Part shown: positions 45,493 through 53,446 of the stretch, piece by piece
Numbering within the stretch: the first letter of the stretch is position 1
How the letters are laid out: each line of letters begins with the position of its first letter
NCBI GenBank assembly: GCA_036265915.1
Contig: DATAOC010000005.1
Location: 1 to 64,000 of the forward strand
Reading direction: 5' to 3'
DNA: 64,000 bases
Source of the DNA: AR12 sp036265915
Lineage (GTDB): Bacteria; Methylomirabilota; Methylomirabilia; Rokubacteriales; CSP1-6
The notes under the pieces: generated by a model
The model's input: the letters and a program-made list of their open reading frames with translations, nothing else
The model's database searches: none
Told to the model about the DNA's origin: nothing
Program-made: the position numbers and the translations under genes

Positions 45493-45502
45493 GGGAGCGG
45501 GC

Positions 45503-45835
45503 ATGGCTTCGTCCGGGCACAAGCACCCGAACTACATGGCGATCTTCTGGTATCTCGCGATCCTGACGGTCATCGAGATCATCGTCGTGTTCCTGCCGTT
45601 CGGAAAGTTCACCAACGGCGTCCTGCTGTGTGCGCTCGCGGTGACCAAGGCGGCCATGGTCGCGATGTACTTCATGCACCTGCGCTTCGAGACCCGAACC
45701 CTCGGCATGATCGCGGTGACGCCGCTCGCCATCGCGACGCTGCTCGTCTTCGTGCTCCTGCCGGACGGCTTCGCGGTGGCGAAGAGGACCGAGGACGCGA
45801 AGAAGCTCGCGCCGGCCGCGGCCGAGAAGCACTGA
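45503..45835 (+). CDS. Cytochrome c oxidase subunit IV (prokaryotic type)
   Basis: A 110-residue three-helix protein. HPNYMAIFWYLAILTVIEII, TKAAMVAMYFMHLRFETR and the following VTPLAIATLLVFVLLPDG are typical of the COX4_pro/CyoD-like family that stabilises subunit I-III contacts. GGAG sits before the ATG. It closes the structural oxidase genes. Confidence 0.9.
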   Translation: MASSGHKHPNYMAIFWYLAILTVIEIIVVFLPFGKFTNGVLLCALAVTKAAMVAMYFMHLRFETRTLGMIAVTPLAIATLLVFVLLPDGFAVAKRTEDAKKLAPAAAEKH

Positions 45836-45861
45836 GCGCGGGACGCGCGTGACGCCGGCCC

Positions 45862-46230
45862 ATGCCCGCGGGGGAAGCGCTCCGCCGTGTCACGGTCGGC
45901 CTGCGCCGGGCGGTCCGGTTGCGCTGTCCGCGCTGCGGGCGGGCGCCGCTGTTCCGGCGGCGCTTCACCATGAACGAGGTGTGCGCGGTCTGCGACTTGC
46001 GCTTCGAGCGGGCGCAGGGCTACTGGATCGGCGCGATCTACGTCAACTACGCGCTGACGACGCTGATCGCGGTGGCCGGGTTCTTCGCGGTGTGGGGCTG
46101 GACGGCGGTGCCGCCGACGGTGCAGCTGGCATTCTGGCTGCCGTTCTGCGTCGTGTTCCCGCTGTGGTTCTTCCCGTACAGCCGCGCCATCTGGCTGGCC
46201 GTGGAGCAGGCGGTGAATCCCGAGCTGTGA
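45862..46230 (+). CDS. DUF983 zinc-ribbon membrane protein
   Basis: A 122-residue protein. LRCPRCGRAPLFRR...CAVCDLRFER (about 21-50) is a four-Cys zinc ribbon, followed by two helices (YVNYALTTLIAVAGFFAVWG; LAFWLPFCVVFPLWFF). This is the DUF983 layout, a family often found in heme-copper oxidase operons and of unknown role. The next gene starts with a GTG inside its stop. Confidence 0.88.
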   Translation: MPAGEALRRVTVGLRRAVRLRCPRCGRAPLFRRRFTMNEVCAVCDLRFERAQGYWIGAIYVNYALTTLIAVAGFFAVWGWTAVPPTVQLAFWLPFCVVFPLWFFPYSRAIWLAVEQAVNPEL

Positions 46231-46985
46231 GGCCACGGCGCGTCGTGCTGCTCGCCGCCGGCCTCATCGCCCTCGCGGTCGGTCCCGCCCACGCCGCCTA
46301 CGAAGTGGCCGCCGTCGCCGACGCCGGCACGCTGACGGGGGTGGTGCGGTTCACCGGCCGGCCGCCGCGCGCGGCGCCCGGTGTGCCGAAGCCGGGCGAC
46401 GTCTGCGGAGATCGCCCGGCCTCCGAGGCGCTCGTGGTCGGCGCCGACGGCGGAGTGCGGGGCAGCGTTGTGCGTGTCGAGCGGGTGCGCGCGGGCAAGC
46501 CGGGGGCGGGCGAGCTGCTCCTCGACAGCGTGCGGTGCGCGTTCGTCTCCCACGTCTCGGTCGCGGCGGCCGGCGACCGGCTGCGGGTGCGAAACTCCGA
46601 CGGCACGCTTCACGCCGCGCGCGGCGTGAGCGGCCGGCGCACCGTCTTCAGCGTCGCGCTGCCGCACCGCGGCCAGGTCGTCGACGTCACGCGCAGCCTG
46701 GCCACGCCGGGCGTCATCCGCGTGCTCTGCGAGGCGCATCCGCACATGCTCGGCTGGATCGTCGTGCACGACAGCCCGTACGTGGCGGTGACCGACGAGC
46801 GCGGCAGCTTCCGCATCGACGGCGTGCCGCCCGGAACGTACACCGTCCGCATGTGGCACGAGGGCTTCCGGTCGCAGGGCGTGGACGCCGAGGGGCGCCC
46901 GCGCGTCGAGGAGCCGCACACGACGTCCCGGGACATCACGATCGCGCCGCGCGCCGTGGCGACGGTCGAGTTCGAACTCAAGTAA
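46227..46985 (+). CDS. Second cupredoxin-like exported protein
   Basis: A 252-residue secreted protein of the same architecture as the 38798 gene: signal peptide (VVLLAAGLIALAVGPAHA), copper-fold-like core with His in GTLHAARG and the cluster CEAHPHMLGW (Cys, His +3, Met +6), then a regulatory-like beta domain (VTDERGSFRIDGVPPGTYTV). Identity to the other copy looks low outside these motifs. Starting GTG is coupled to the DUF983 gene. Copper binding is an inference from the ligand spacing. Confidence 0.75.
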   Translation: MRPRRVVLLAAGLIALAVGPAHAAYEVAAVADAGTLTGVVRFTGRPPRAAPGVPKPGDVCGDRPASEALVVGADGGVRGSVVRVERVRAGKPGAGELLLDSVRCAFVSHVSVAAAGDRLRVRNSDGTLHAARGVSGRRTVFSVALPHRGQVVDVTRSLATPGVIRVLCEAHPHMLGWIVVHDSPYVAVTDERGSFRIDGVPPGTYTVRMWHEGFRSQGVDAEGRPRVEEPHTTSRDITIAPRAVATVEFELK

Positions 46986-46997
46986 ACGGGGGAGCGA

Positions 46998-48899
46998 ATG
47001 TACAAGCACATCTACGTGCCGGTGGACAACTCGGACTACTCCAACCGCGCGATCGACCTCGCGGTGGAGCTCGGCCGTGCCTTCGGGGCGCGGCTCACGG
47101 GCAGCCACGTGTACGCCGCACGGCTGCACGACTACCGGTTCAAGCAGATGGAGTACACGCTGCCCGAGGAGTACAAGGACGAAAACGAGCTGGAGCGGCA
47201 GCGAAAGATCCACGACTCGCTGATCGCCATGGGTCTGCAGCTCATCTCGGAGTCCTACCTCGACGTGCTGAAGGCGCGCGCGGAGGCGGCCGGGCTACCG
47301 TTCACGCCGAAGATGATGGACGGCAAGCACTACAAGGCGCTCATCGAGGACACGCTCGCCTCCGACTACGATCTCGTCATCATGGGCGCGCTCGGCATGG
47401 GCGCGGTGAAGGACAGCCAGCTCGGGTCGGTCACCGAGCGCTTCGTGCGGCGGGTCAGCCGCGACACGCTGGTGGTACGCAACCACGACCGGTTGAAGGA
47501 CGCGCAGGGCGCCATCGTCGTGTGCCTCGACGGTTCGCCGCAGTCGTTCCACGGTCTGCAGATCGGGCTCGCGCTGTCGAGAGCGCTGAACCGGCCGGTG
47601 CAGGCGGTGGGCGTCTACGATCCGTACCTGCACTACGCGATGTTCAACGGCATCGTCGGCGTGCTGAGCGAGAAGGCGTCGAAGATCTTCCGCTTCAAGG
47701 AGCAGGAGCAGCTGCACGAGGAGATCATCGACACGGGGCTGGCGAAGATCTACCAGTCGCACCTCGAGATCGGGCGCAAGCTGGCCGCCGACGCCGGCGT
47801 CGATCTCGCCATCACGCTGCTCGACGGCAAGTGCTTCGAGAAGATCCTCACCTTCGCGCGCAAGGAGCAGCCTTGGCTGCTGATCATGGGGCGCGTCGGC
47901 GTGCACTCCGACGAGGGCGAGACCGACCTCGGCTCCAACACCGAGAACCTCCTGCGGCTCGCGCCATGCAACGTGCTGCTGACCGGCGGCAAGTACTACC
48001 CGCCGCTCGACGTGAAGGCCGAGGAGATCATCTCGTGGACGGAGGAGGCCGAGGCGCGGATGGAGCGCGTGCCCGTCCAGGTCAAGGGTGTCGCGCGCAC
48101 GGCGCTGCTCCGCTACGCGATCGAGCAGGGGCACACGGTGATCACGAACAAGGTCATCGACGAGGCGATGGCCATCTTCATGCCGACTCGCATGGCGGAG
48201 AAGATGCAGATCCTTGCCGAGGACGTCGCCGTCGCCCGCCTGCGCGTCGAGAACCAGCCGGCCACGGCCATCTGCTCGGTGTGCGGCTACACGGTCAAGG
48301 GCCCGAACGCGGTGGTCACGTGCCCCGTGTGCAAGGCGGCGCCGGAGAAGTTCCACGTCATCTCGCGCGACGTGGTGGAGGCGATCGCCTCGCAGGAGGG
48401 CGGGATCGAGGAAGAGGAGTCGATGCCCGGCGTGCAGGTGAAGTGGTCCGCCGACGCGCGCGACGCGCTGCGCGAGGTAGAGGACGCCTACCTGCGCCGG
48501 CGCGCCAAGGCGCGCGTCGAGAAGTACGCCCGCTCCCGCAAGATTCCCGTCATCACGTGCCAGCTGGCGCTGCCGATGATCGAGGAGACCGTAGGCCGCG
48601 ACAAGCTCGGCGCGGGCTGGGACACCCTGCTCGCGAAGACGCGGTTCGAGCCGGCGGCCGCGCCGACGGTCGACGCGACGGCGAGCCCGTTCACCTGGAC
48701 AGACGACGCCACGGCGCGGCTCAATCGCGTGCCGGCGGGCTTCATGCGCGACATGACGCGCGAAGAGGTCGAGCGGGTCGCGGCCTCGAAGGCCGTCACC
48801 GTCATCGATCTCGCCGTCTGCGAAGAGGGGATCGGGCACGCGCGGGAGACGATGAACGAGGTCATTTCCGGGTACATCTCGCAGAAGAAGCCGCGCTAG
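46998..48899 (+). CDS. Tandem universal-stress / rubredoxin-like / triple PCP_red fusion protein
   Basis: A 633-residue cytosolic protein. Two USP domains (about 1-155 and 165-325; MYKHIYVPVDNSDYSNRAID, and GAIVVCLDGSPQSFHGLQIG) are followed by three segments like the C-terminal 'PCP reductase' domain of protochlorophyllide reductase: at about 344 (ISWTEEAEARMERVP), 481 (VKWSADARDALREVE) and 565 (FTWTDDATARLNRVP). Between the first two is a rubredoxin-like four-Cys site (CSVCGYTV...CPVCKAAPEKF, about 425-448). It follows the oxidase genes by 12 bases. Heme or tetrapyrrole sensing or handling is my inference. Confidence 0.82.
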   Translation: MYKHIYVPVDNSDYSNRAIDLAVELGRAFGARLTGSHVYAARLHDYRFKQMEYTLPEEYKDENELERQRKIHDSLIAMGLQLISESYLDVLKARAEAAGLPFTPKMMDGKHYKALIEDTLASDYDLVIMGALGMGAVKDSQLGSVTERFVRRVSRDTLVVRNHDRLKDAQGAIVVCLDGSPQSFHGLQIGLALSRALNRPVQAVGVYDPYLHYAMFNGIVGVLSEKASKIFRFKEQEQLHEEIIDTGLAKIYQSHLEIGRKLAADAGVDLAITLLDGKCFEKILTFARKEQPWLLIMGRVGVHSDEGETDLGSNTENLLRLAPCNVLLTGGKYYPPLDVKAEEIISWTEEAEARMERVPVQVKGVARTALLRYAIEQGHTVITNKVIDEAMAIFMPTRMAEKMQILAEDVAVARLRVENQPATAICSVCGYTVKGPNAVVTCPVCKAAPEKFHVISRDVVEAIASQEGGIEEEESMPGVQVKWSADARDALREVEDAYLRRRAKARVEKYARSRKIPVITCQLALPMIEETVGRDKLGAGWDTLLAKTRFEPAAAPTVDATASPFTWTDDATARLNRVPAGFMRDMTREEVERVAASKAVTVIDLAVCEEGIGHARETMNEVISGYISQKKPR

Positions 48900-48999
48900 C
48901 GTGCCGGCGACGGCGGCTCGCGGGCGGGCGGCGGGGGTGAGGCCGGCGACCACGAGCGCGGTGCGTCGAAGAGTGGCCTGATGATCAGCTGCACTCCGC

Positions 49000-50442
49000 G
49001 TGCAATCGATCGCCGCCGTGGCTGACCCGACGCCATCGACGCGTCCGGGCGTCGGCCGCGGCGTGCCCGCGGCGCCGCGGGATGCGTACACGGCGTACTC
49101 GGTATCGTGGAATCTGACGCAGCGATGCAATCTCGAGTGCGCGCATTGCTACATGTCGGCGCATGCGGGGGCCGACACGCGCGGGGAGCTGAGCACGGTG
49201 GAGTGCCGGCGCGTGATCGACGAGATCGCGGCCGTGAACCCGAACGTGTTCTTGATCCTCACGGGCGGTGAGCCGTTCCTGCGCAAGGACCTGTTCGAGA
49301 TCGCGGGCTACGCGGCGGACCGCAAGTTCACGACCGTGCTCGGGACGAACGGCGTGCTGCTGCGCGAGAAGGAAGCGCGGCTGATGCGCGAGCACGGCGT
49401 GCTGGGCGCGTCGATCAGCCTCGACTCGACCGATCGGACCCGCCACGACGCGTTTCGCCGTCAGCCCGGCGCCTGGGACGGCGCGGTGCGCGCGACGCGC
49501 GTGCTCGCCGACGAAGGGCTCGACTTCTCGCTACACATGTCGGTGACGGACTGGAACGTGGCCGAGGTGCCGGCCATGATCGACCTGGCGAGGACGCTGG
49601 GCGCCAAGGTCCTGAACTTCTTCTTCCTGGTGCGCACGGGGCGCGGACGCGATCTGACGGACATCGACGCCGGCGCCTACGAGAGGATCCTGACGTACCT
49701 CGCAAAGGCGCAGGGCGCCGCCGGCGGCCCGCCGTCGTTCGTGCGCCGCCTGCTCGGCATGCCCGACGCCGCGGCGACGCCACCGGCGTTCGAGGATCCG
49801 TGGTCGACGCCGGTGGCGCAATCGGACGGCCTGCTGATCCGCGCCAAGTGTGCGCCGCACTTCCGGCGGATCCTCTACGAGCTGAACCCGGCCTCGCCGC
49901 TGCTGAAGAACTACGCGCACGGCTCGTGCCCGGCGGGCAAGTACTACTGCCGAATCACGCCCACCGGCGACGTCACGCCGTGCCCGTACATGCCCGTGGC
50001 GGCCGGCAACGTGCGCGAGACGAGCTTCGGCGAGCTCTGGCGCAGCGCGCCGGTGTTCGGGGATTTGCGTGATCCGAAACTCGGCGGCCGCTGCGGCGCC
50101 TGCGAGTTCTCGAAGATCTGCGGCGGCTGCCGCTGTCGCGCCTACGCCGCGCACGGCGACTACCTCGCGGAGGATCCGGCGTGCGGCTATCAGCCGGGCG
50201 CGCACGGCGGTCGCGTGATCGACCTGCCCGCCACGCTGACCTTTGGTCTGCCGGTCGACTACGAGCTGGTGTGGGAGGAGGACGCCCGCGCTCGGCTCGC
50301 GGCGATCCCGTCCTTCGCGCGCGGCATGGTGGTGAAGGCGGTGGAGGCGTACGCGCGCGGCCGCGGGGAGGCGCGCATCACGCCGGCGCTGCTGGCCGAC
50401 GTGCGCTCCCGCTGGGGCGGCCGCTTCCGCCCGCAGGCATGA
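49000..50442 (+). CDS. Radical SAM-SPASM protein with C-terminal PCP_red domain
   Basis: A 480-residue protein. CNLECAHC (about 44-51) is the 4Fe-4S CxxxCxxC core; LILTGGEPFLRKDLFE binds SAM. A SPASM-type auxiliary cluster region (CPAGKYYCRITPTGD, then CGACEFSKICGGCRC near 365) resembles NirJ/AhbD heme-modifying enzymes. The last 60 residues (YELVWEEDARARLAAIP, about 420) repeat the PCP_red motif of the preceding gene. This suggests tetrapyrrole (heme) modification. The GTG at 49000 is the longest start; a GTG at 49018 is equally possible. Ends coupled (ATGA) to a membrane protein gene. Confidence 0.85.
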   Translation: MQSIAAVADPTPSTRPGVGRGVPAAPRDAYTAYSVSWNLTQRCNLECAHCYMSAHAGADTRGELSTVECRRVIDEIAAVNPNVFLILTGGEPFLRKDLFEIAGYAADRKFTTVLGTNGVLLREKEARLMREHGVLGASISLDSTDRTRHDAFRRQPGAWDGAVRATRVLADEGLDFSLHMSVTDWNVAEVPAMIDLARTLGAKVLNFFFLVRTGRGRDLTDIDAGAYERILTYLAKAQGAAGGPPSFVRRLLGMPDAAATPPAFEDPWSTPVAQSDGLLIRAKCAPHFRRILYELNPASPLLKNYAHGSCPAGKYYCRITPTGDVTPCPYMPVAAGNVRETSFGELWRSAPVFGDLRDPKLGGRCGACEFSKICGGCRCRAYAAHGDYLAEDPACGYQPGAHGGRVIDLPATLTFGLPVDYELVWEEDARARLAAIPSFARGMVVKAVEAYARGRGEARITPALLADVRSRWGGRFRPQA

Positions 50443-50897
50443 TCCCCGAGCGCCCGTTCGACCCGGGCGACCGCTTCCGCGACGCCGCGCGGGCCTACAT
50501 CGTCTACGGGATCGTCTACTGGGTCGGCGGCGTGTGGCTGGCGCTTCACGGCGTCGGCGTCCGCGGTGAGCTCGGCGGCGTCGGCATGCTGTGGATCGTG
50601 CTCGGGCTCGTGTTCGTGGTCGGCATCCCGTACCTCCTTCGGCGTCGGCGCGTGTGGTTCGAGCGGTGGGTGCTCGGCCGCCGCGACTTCGCGCGCATCC
50701 TCACGCTCTTCATGGGCATCCGCGCATGGGCAGTGCTGCGCGTGGTGCTGCGGCCGGAGACGGCGACCGTGGCCGCGCCGTGGGGCGGCGAGATCACGTT
50801 CCGCGCGGGTGCGGCCGTGTTCTTCGTGGTCACCATCGTGGCCGCGCTGTTCGTCGCGGTCGCGGCGTGGAGCACCGACCAGAAAGCCGCCGAGTAG
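50439..50897 (+). CDS. Four-helix membrane protein, unknown
   Basis: A 152-residue protein with hydrophobic segments at about 18-40, 47-65, 85-103 and 125-145 and basic loops (LLRRRRVWFERWVLGRRD). No family recognised and no conserved metal or redox residues seen. Its ATG is inside the radical SAM stop and the Mrp-like gene starts 2 bases after its own stop, so it belongs to the same operon as the PCP_red proteins and may anchor them. Confidence 0.7.
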   Translation: MIPERPFDPGDRFRDAARAYIVYGIVYWVGGVWLALHGVGVRGELGGVGMLWIVLGLVFVVGIPYLLRRRRVWFERWVLGRRDFARILTLFMGIRAWAVLRVVLRPETATVAAPWGGEITFRAGAAVFFVVTIVAALFVAVAAWSTDQKAAE

Positions 50898-50899
50898 GA

Positions 50900-51766
50900 A
50901 TGCCGAAGCGCTACGCGGACGTGCCCGGTGACGGCGGGTCGAACATCGTCGGCCAGGTGCAGACGCAGCAGGCGCGGCTGCGCGAGCGGCTGAGCGGCGT
51001 GCGGGCCATCGTGGCCGTGGTCTCCGGCAAAGGCGGCGTCGGCAAGTCGTCGCTCACGGCGAATCTGGCAAACGCCTTCGCGCTCGACGGCTGGCGGGTC
51101 GGCATCCTCGACGCCGATCTCAACGGGCCGAGCATGGCCAAGATGCTGGGCGTGCGGGGACGGACGCTGGCCGTCGGCGCCGATGGCGTGACGCCGCCCG
51201 TCAGCGCGCTCGGCGTGCGCGTCATGTCGATGGACCTGCTGCTGCCGTCGGACGCCTCGCCGCTCACGTGGGATGCTCCCACGCAGCAGGAGGCTCACAC
51301 CTGGCGCGGAGCGATGGAGGCGAACGCGCTGCGGGAGTTCCTCGCCGACACGGCGTGGGGTGCGCTCGACGCGCTCCTGCTCGACCTTCCGCCGGGCACG
51401 GACCGGCTGTCCACGGTGGCCGGGCTGGTGCCCGGCTTGAGTGGCACCGTCATCGTGACGATCCCGTCCGACGTCTCGCATCTCGTCGTCCGGAAGTCGA
51501 TCACCGTCGCCGCCCAGGTGAACGCGCCGGTGCTGGGCCTCGTGGAGAACATGGCCGGCATGTTCCCCGGCCGCCCGGGCGCCGAGCTGGCGCGGGAGGC
51601 CGGCATTCCGTTCCTCGGCAGCGTGCCGTTCGATCGTGAGCTCGCGCTCGCCGCGGATCGCGGCGAGGCGTTCGTCGCGGCGTTTCCCGCGCGTGAGGCG
51701 GCGCGGGCGCTTCTCGACGTGGCCGGCCGCGTCCGCAACGCGCTCGCGACGCCCGCGCGCGCGTGA
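50900..51766 (+). CDS. Mrp/NBP35-like P-loop ATPase lacking the CPxC pair
   Basis: A 288-residue ATPase of the Mrp/ApbC group. Deviant Walker A VVSGKGGVGKSS (about 43-54), LDADLNGPSMAKML, switch II LLLDLPPGTDR (about 158) and VIVTIPSDVSHLVVRKSI are typical. Where Fe-S carrier Mrp proteins read VENMSxFxCPxC, this reads LVENMAGMFPGRPGAELARE, so the cluster-bridging Cys pair is absent. It may therefore be a different cargo chaperone or regulator. The GTG of the Nudix gene overlaps its stop. Confidence 0.88.
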   Translation: MPKRYADVPGDGGSNIVGQVQTQQARLRERLSGVRAIVAVVSGKGGVGKSSLTANLANAFALDGWRVGILDADLNGPSMAKMLGVRGRTLAVGADGVTPPVSALGVRVMSMDLLLPSDASPLTWDAPTQQEAHTWRGAMEANALREFLADTAWGALDALLLDLPPGTDRLSTVAGLVPGLSGTVIVTIPSDVSHLVVRKSITVAAQVNAPVLGLVENMAGMFPGRPGAELAREAGIPFLGSVPFDRELALAADRGEAFVAAFPAREAARALLDVAGRVRNALATPARA

Positions 51767-52269
51767 GGGTCGTCGCCCGCTTCTGCCTCCGCTGTGGGCG
51801 GCGTCTGCGCATCGTTCGCGACGGCAGCCGGCGGCGCCCGCGGTGCCCGCGCTGCGGCTGGACGTTCTACGCCAATCCGGTGCCCGCGGCCGCCGCGCTG
51901 ATCGTGCATCGAGGACGCGTGCTGCTCGGGCGCCGGGCCCGCGCGCCGCACGCGGGCACGTGGGATCTTCCGGGCGGCTTCATGGAGTCGGGCGAAACTC
52001 CGGAGCGCGGGCTCATCCGCGAGCTGCGTGAGGAGCTCGGGGTCGGGGTCCGCCGCGCACGCTTCGTGGGGTTTGCGACCGACCGCTACGGCGCGGGCGG
52101 GTTCGCGGTGCTCGTGATCCTGTTCAGGGTGGTCCCGACGTCACTGATGGTGCGGCCGGACGACGACGTCGCGGAGCTGCGCTGGTGGCCCGTCGATCGG
52201 GTGCCCTACCGGAAGATTGCCTTCACCGGACTGCGCCGCCTGCTGCGGCGCGCGCTCACTGGCAGGTGA
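51763..52269 (+). CDS. Nudix hydrolase with N-terminal zinc ribbon
   Basis: A 168-residue protein. CLRCGRRL...CPRCGWTFY (about 8-36) is a zinc ribbon as in NudC-like NADH pyrophosphatases. The Nudix box GGFMESGETPERGLIRELRE plus ELGV (about 70-93) has all catalytic Glu/Arg. It would hydrolyse a nucleoside-diphosphate derivative. It is the last gene of the long plus-strand run; its 3' end overlaps the convergent gene by 14 bases. Confidence 0.9.
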   Translation: MRVVARFCLRCGRRLRIVRDGSRRRPRCPRCGWTFYANPVPAAAALIVHRGRVLLGRRARAPHAGTWDLPGGFMESGETPERGLIRELREELGVGVRRARFVGFATDRYGAGGFAVLVILFRVVPTSLMVRPDDDVAELRWWPVDRVPYRKIAFTGLRRLLRRALTGR

Positions 52270-52960
52270 CGCCTTTTTCCATCTGGTAATTCTGGACCTT
52301 GTACGTCGACACGAAGTTGTCTTCCCACGCGGACACGCTCAGGGGACCGAGGGCCGTGGCGCCGTCCCAGGCCATGACCTTCGCCCGGCTGGCGAGCTCA
52401 CGCGGCGGCAGCGTGCCGTCGAGGAACTCGAGCACGGCGGCGCGATCGACGAAGACCGCCATCGTCTCGTGGACCGGTCGATCACCGCTGGCCATGCCGT
52501 GCTGCTTCTGCCACTCGACAATGACGGTGAAGCCGTCGAGCGCGGGCTCCTTGGCGGGAGGGACGTACGCCGCCATCCGGCGGATCATCGGTCCGACGTA
52601 GCGCGAGAACATCGACGACGCGCGCTCCTCGACGGCGAGCGTCGCGAACTGCGGCGACGGCTCCTGCTCGACGAAGAGCCGCATCGACAGGTAGCGGTCG
52701 TCCTGGGTGGCGGTCTTCGGCTTGAAGAAGCCGATCGACTGCTTCTGGATCTCCACCCACGGCATGCAGTGATAGATCTGGGCGTTCAGCTCGTGCAGGG
52801 CGGCATCGTGAGCGCGGGCCAGCATCCGCCCCTTCTCGGATGTGTAGCTGTCGATGGGGAGGATACGGTCGTCCGACGGCGCCGCCGAGCTGGCGGCGAC
52901 TCCGAGTGTCGTTGAAAGCGACAGGGCGAGCGCGACGATGCGGAACCGGTAGGTCGTCAT
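52256..52960 (-). CDS. Exported protein, unknown
   Basis: A 234-residue protein with a signal peptide (RIVALALSLSTTLGVAASSAA). The mature part starts ILPIDSYTSEKGRMLAR and contains YHCMPWVEIQKQSIGFFKPK, DDRYLSMRLFVEQ, and an end with a single Cys (VTCQ). With the Cys in YHCMPW this could form one disulfide. I do not recognise the family. The convergent 14-base overlap with the Nudix gene is unusual in this window but both frames look genuine. Confidence 0.7.
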   Translation of the reverse strand: MTTYRFRIVALALSLSTTLGVAASSAAPSDDRILPIDSYTSEKGRMLARAHDAALHELNAQIYHCMPWVEIQKQSIGFFKPKTATQDDRYLSMRLFVEQEPSPQFATLAVEERASSMFSRYVGPMIRRMAAYVPPAKEPALDGFTVIVEWQKQHGMASGDRPVHETMAVFVDRAAVLEFLDGTLPPRELASRAKVMAWDGATALGPLSVSAWEDNFVSTYKVQNYQMEKGVTCQ

Positions 52961-53034
52961 GGTGAGACCCGGGGATGCAGATCGAATGCCAAAGTGACTC
53001 TCCTCGGACTCCGGCCATTTTCGGAGGCCGGCCT

Positions 53035-53075
53035 CGATCTGGTGTCCGGGCGTGTGACGCCCGGACACCAGATCG
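53035..53075 (-). terminator. Eighteen-bp hairpin after the small lipoprotein gene
   Basis: CGATCTGGTGTCCGGGCG (53035-53052) pairs perfectly with 53058-53075 around the loop TGTGA, beginning 13 bases after the stop at 53088. It is the longest perfect stem seen in the window. No T-run follows. Confidence 0.6.
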
Positions 53076-53087
53076 GGCAATGGGGCA

Positions 53088-53345
53088 TCAACGCTCCTGA
53101 ATCTGCTCCTGGGCGACCGTGATCGGCCGACCCCACCAGCCCTGGTCTCGCGCCAGAGCGATGTCCTGACGCGTGACGCGCTTGGCCTCGTCGTCCCGGT
53201 TCCGCAGCGAGAAGAACCCGTGGTCGCCCGAGGCGAAATGAGTGGGGTGCTGCTTCCAGGTTGCCCACTCCTCATTCGTGGCACAGCCGGCCACGAGCAG
53301 CAATACGCCAGAGAGCAATGAAAGGTGCCAGCGCATGCTCCGCAT
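53088..53345 (-). CDS. Small lipoprotein, unknown
   Basis: An 85-residue protein. Signal SLLSGVLLLVAGC ends in a clear lipobox (LVAGC, Cys at 21). The mature 65 residues are polar and Trp-rich (EEWATWKQHPTHFASGDHGF). A Shine-Dalgarno GGAGG lies 8 bases before the ATG at 53345, and a TAGCAT -10-like box lies further up. A second ATG is at 53336. No family recognised. Confidence 0.72.
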   Translation of the reverse strand: MRSMRWHLSLLSGVLLLVAGCATNEEWATWKQHPTHFASGDHGFFSLRNRDDEAKRVTRQDIALARDQGWWGRPITVAQEQIQER

Positions 53346-53446
53346 ACCCCGTTCCTCCAGAGACTGAAGTTGGATGCTAAAAGCGCCTGATACTACCCTC
53401 GCCGCGGCCGCTCTTCAACTGGCGTGATAGACTCGCGATTGAGTCG

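Noticed and set aside
46998..48899. Photosynthesis gene (protochlorophyllide reductase subunit)
   Set aside because: Only the small C-terminal-type domain is shared; the nitrogenase-like catalytic domains and other bch genes are absent.
49000..50442. Peptide-modifying SPASM maturase (RiPP)
   Set aside because: No short precursor gene beside it, and the C-terminal PCP_red domain and oxidase context favour a tetrapyrrole role, although this is not proven.
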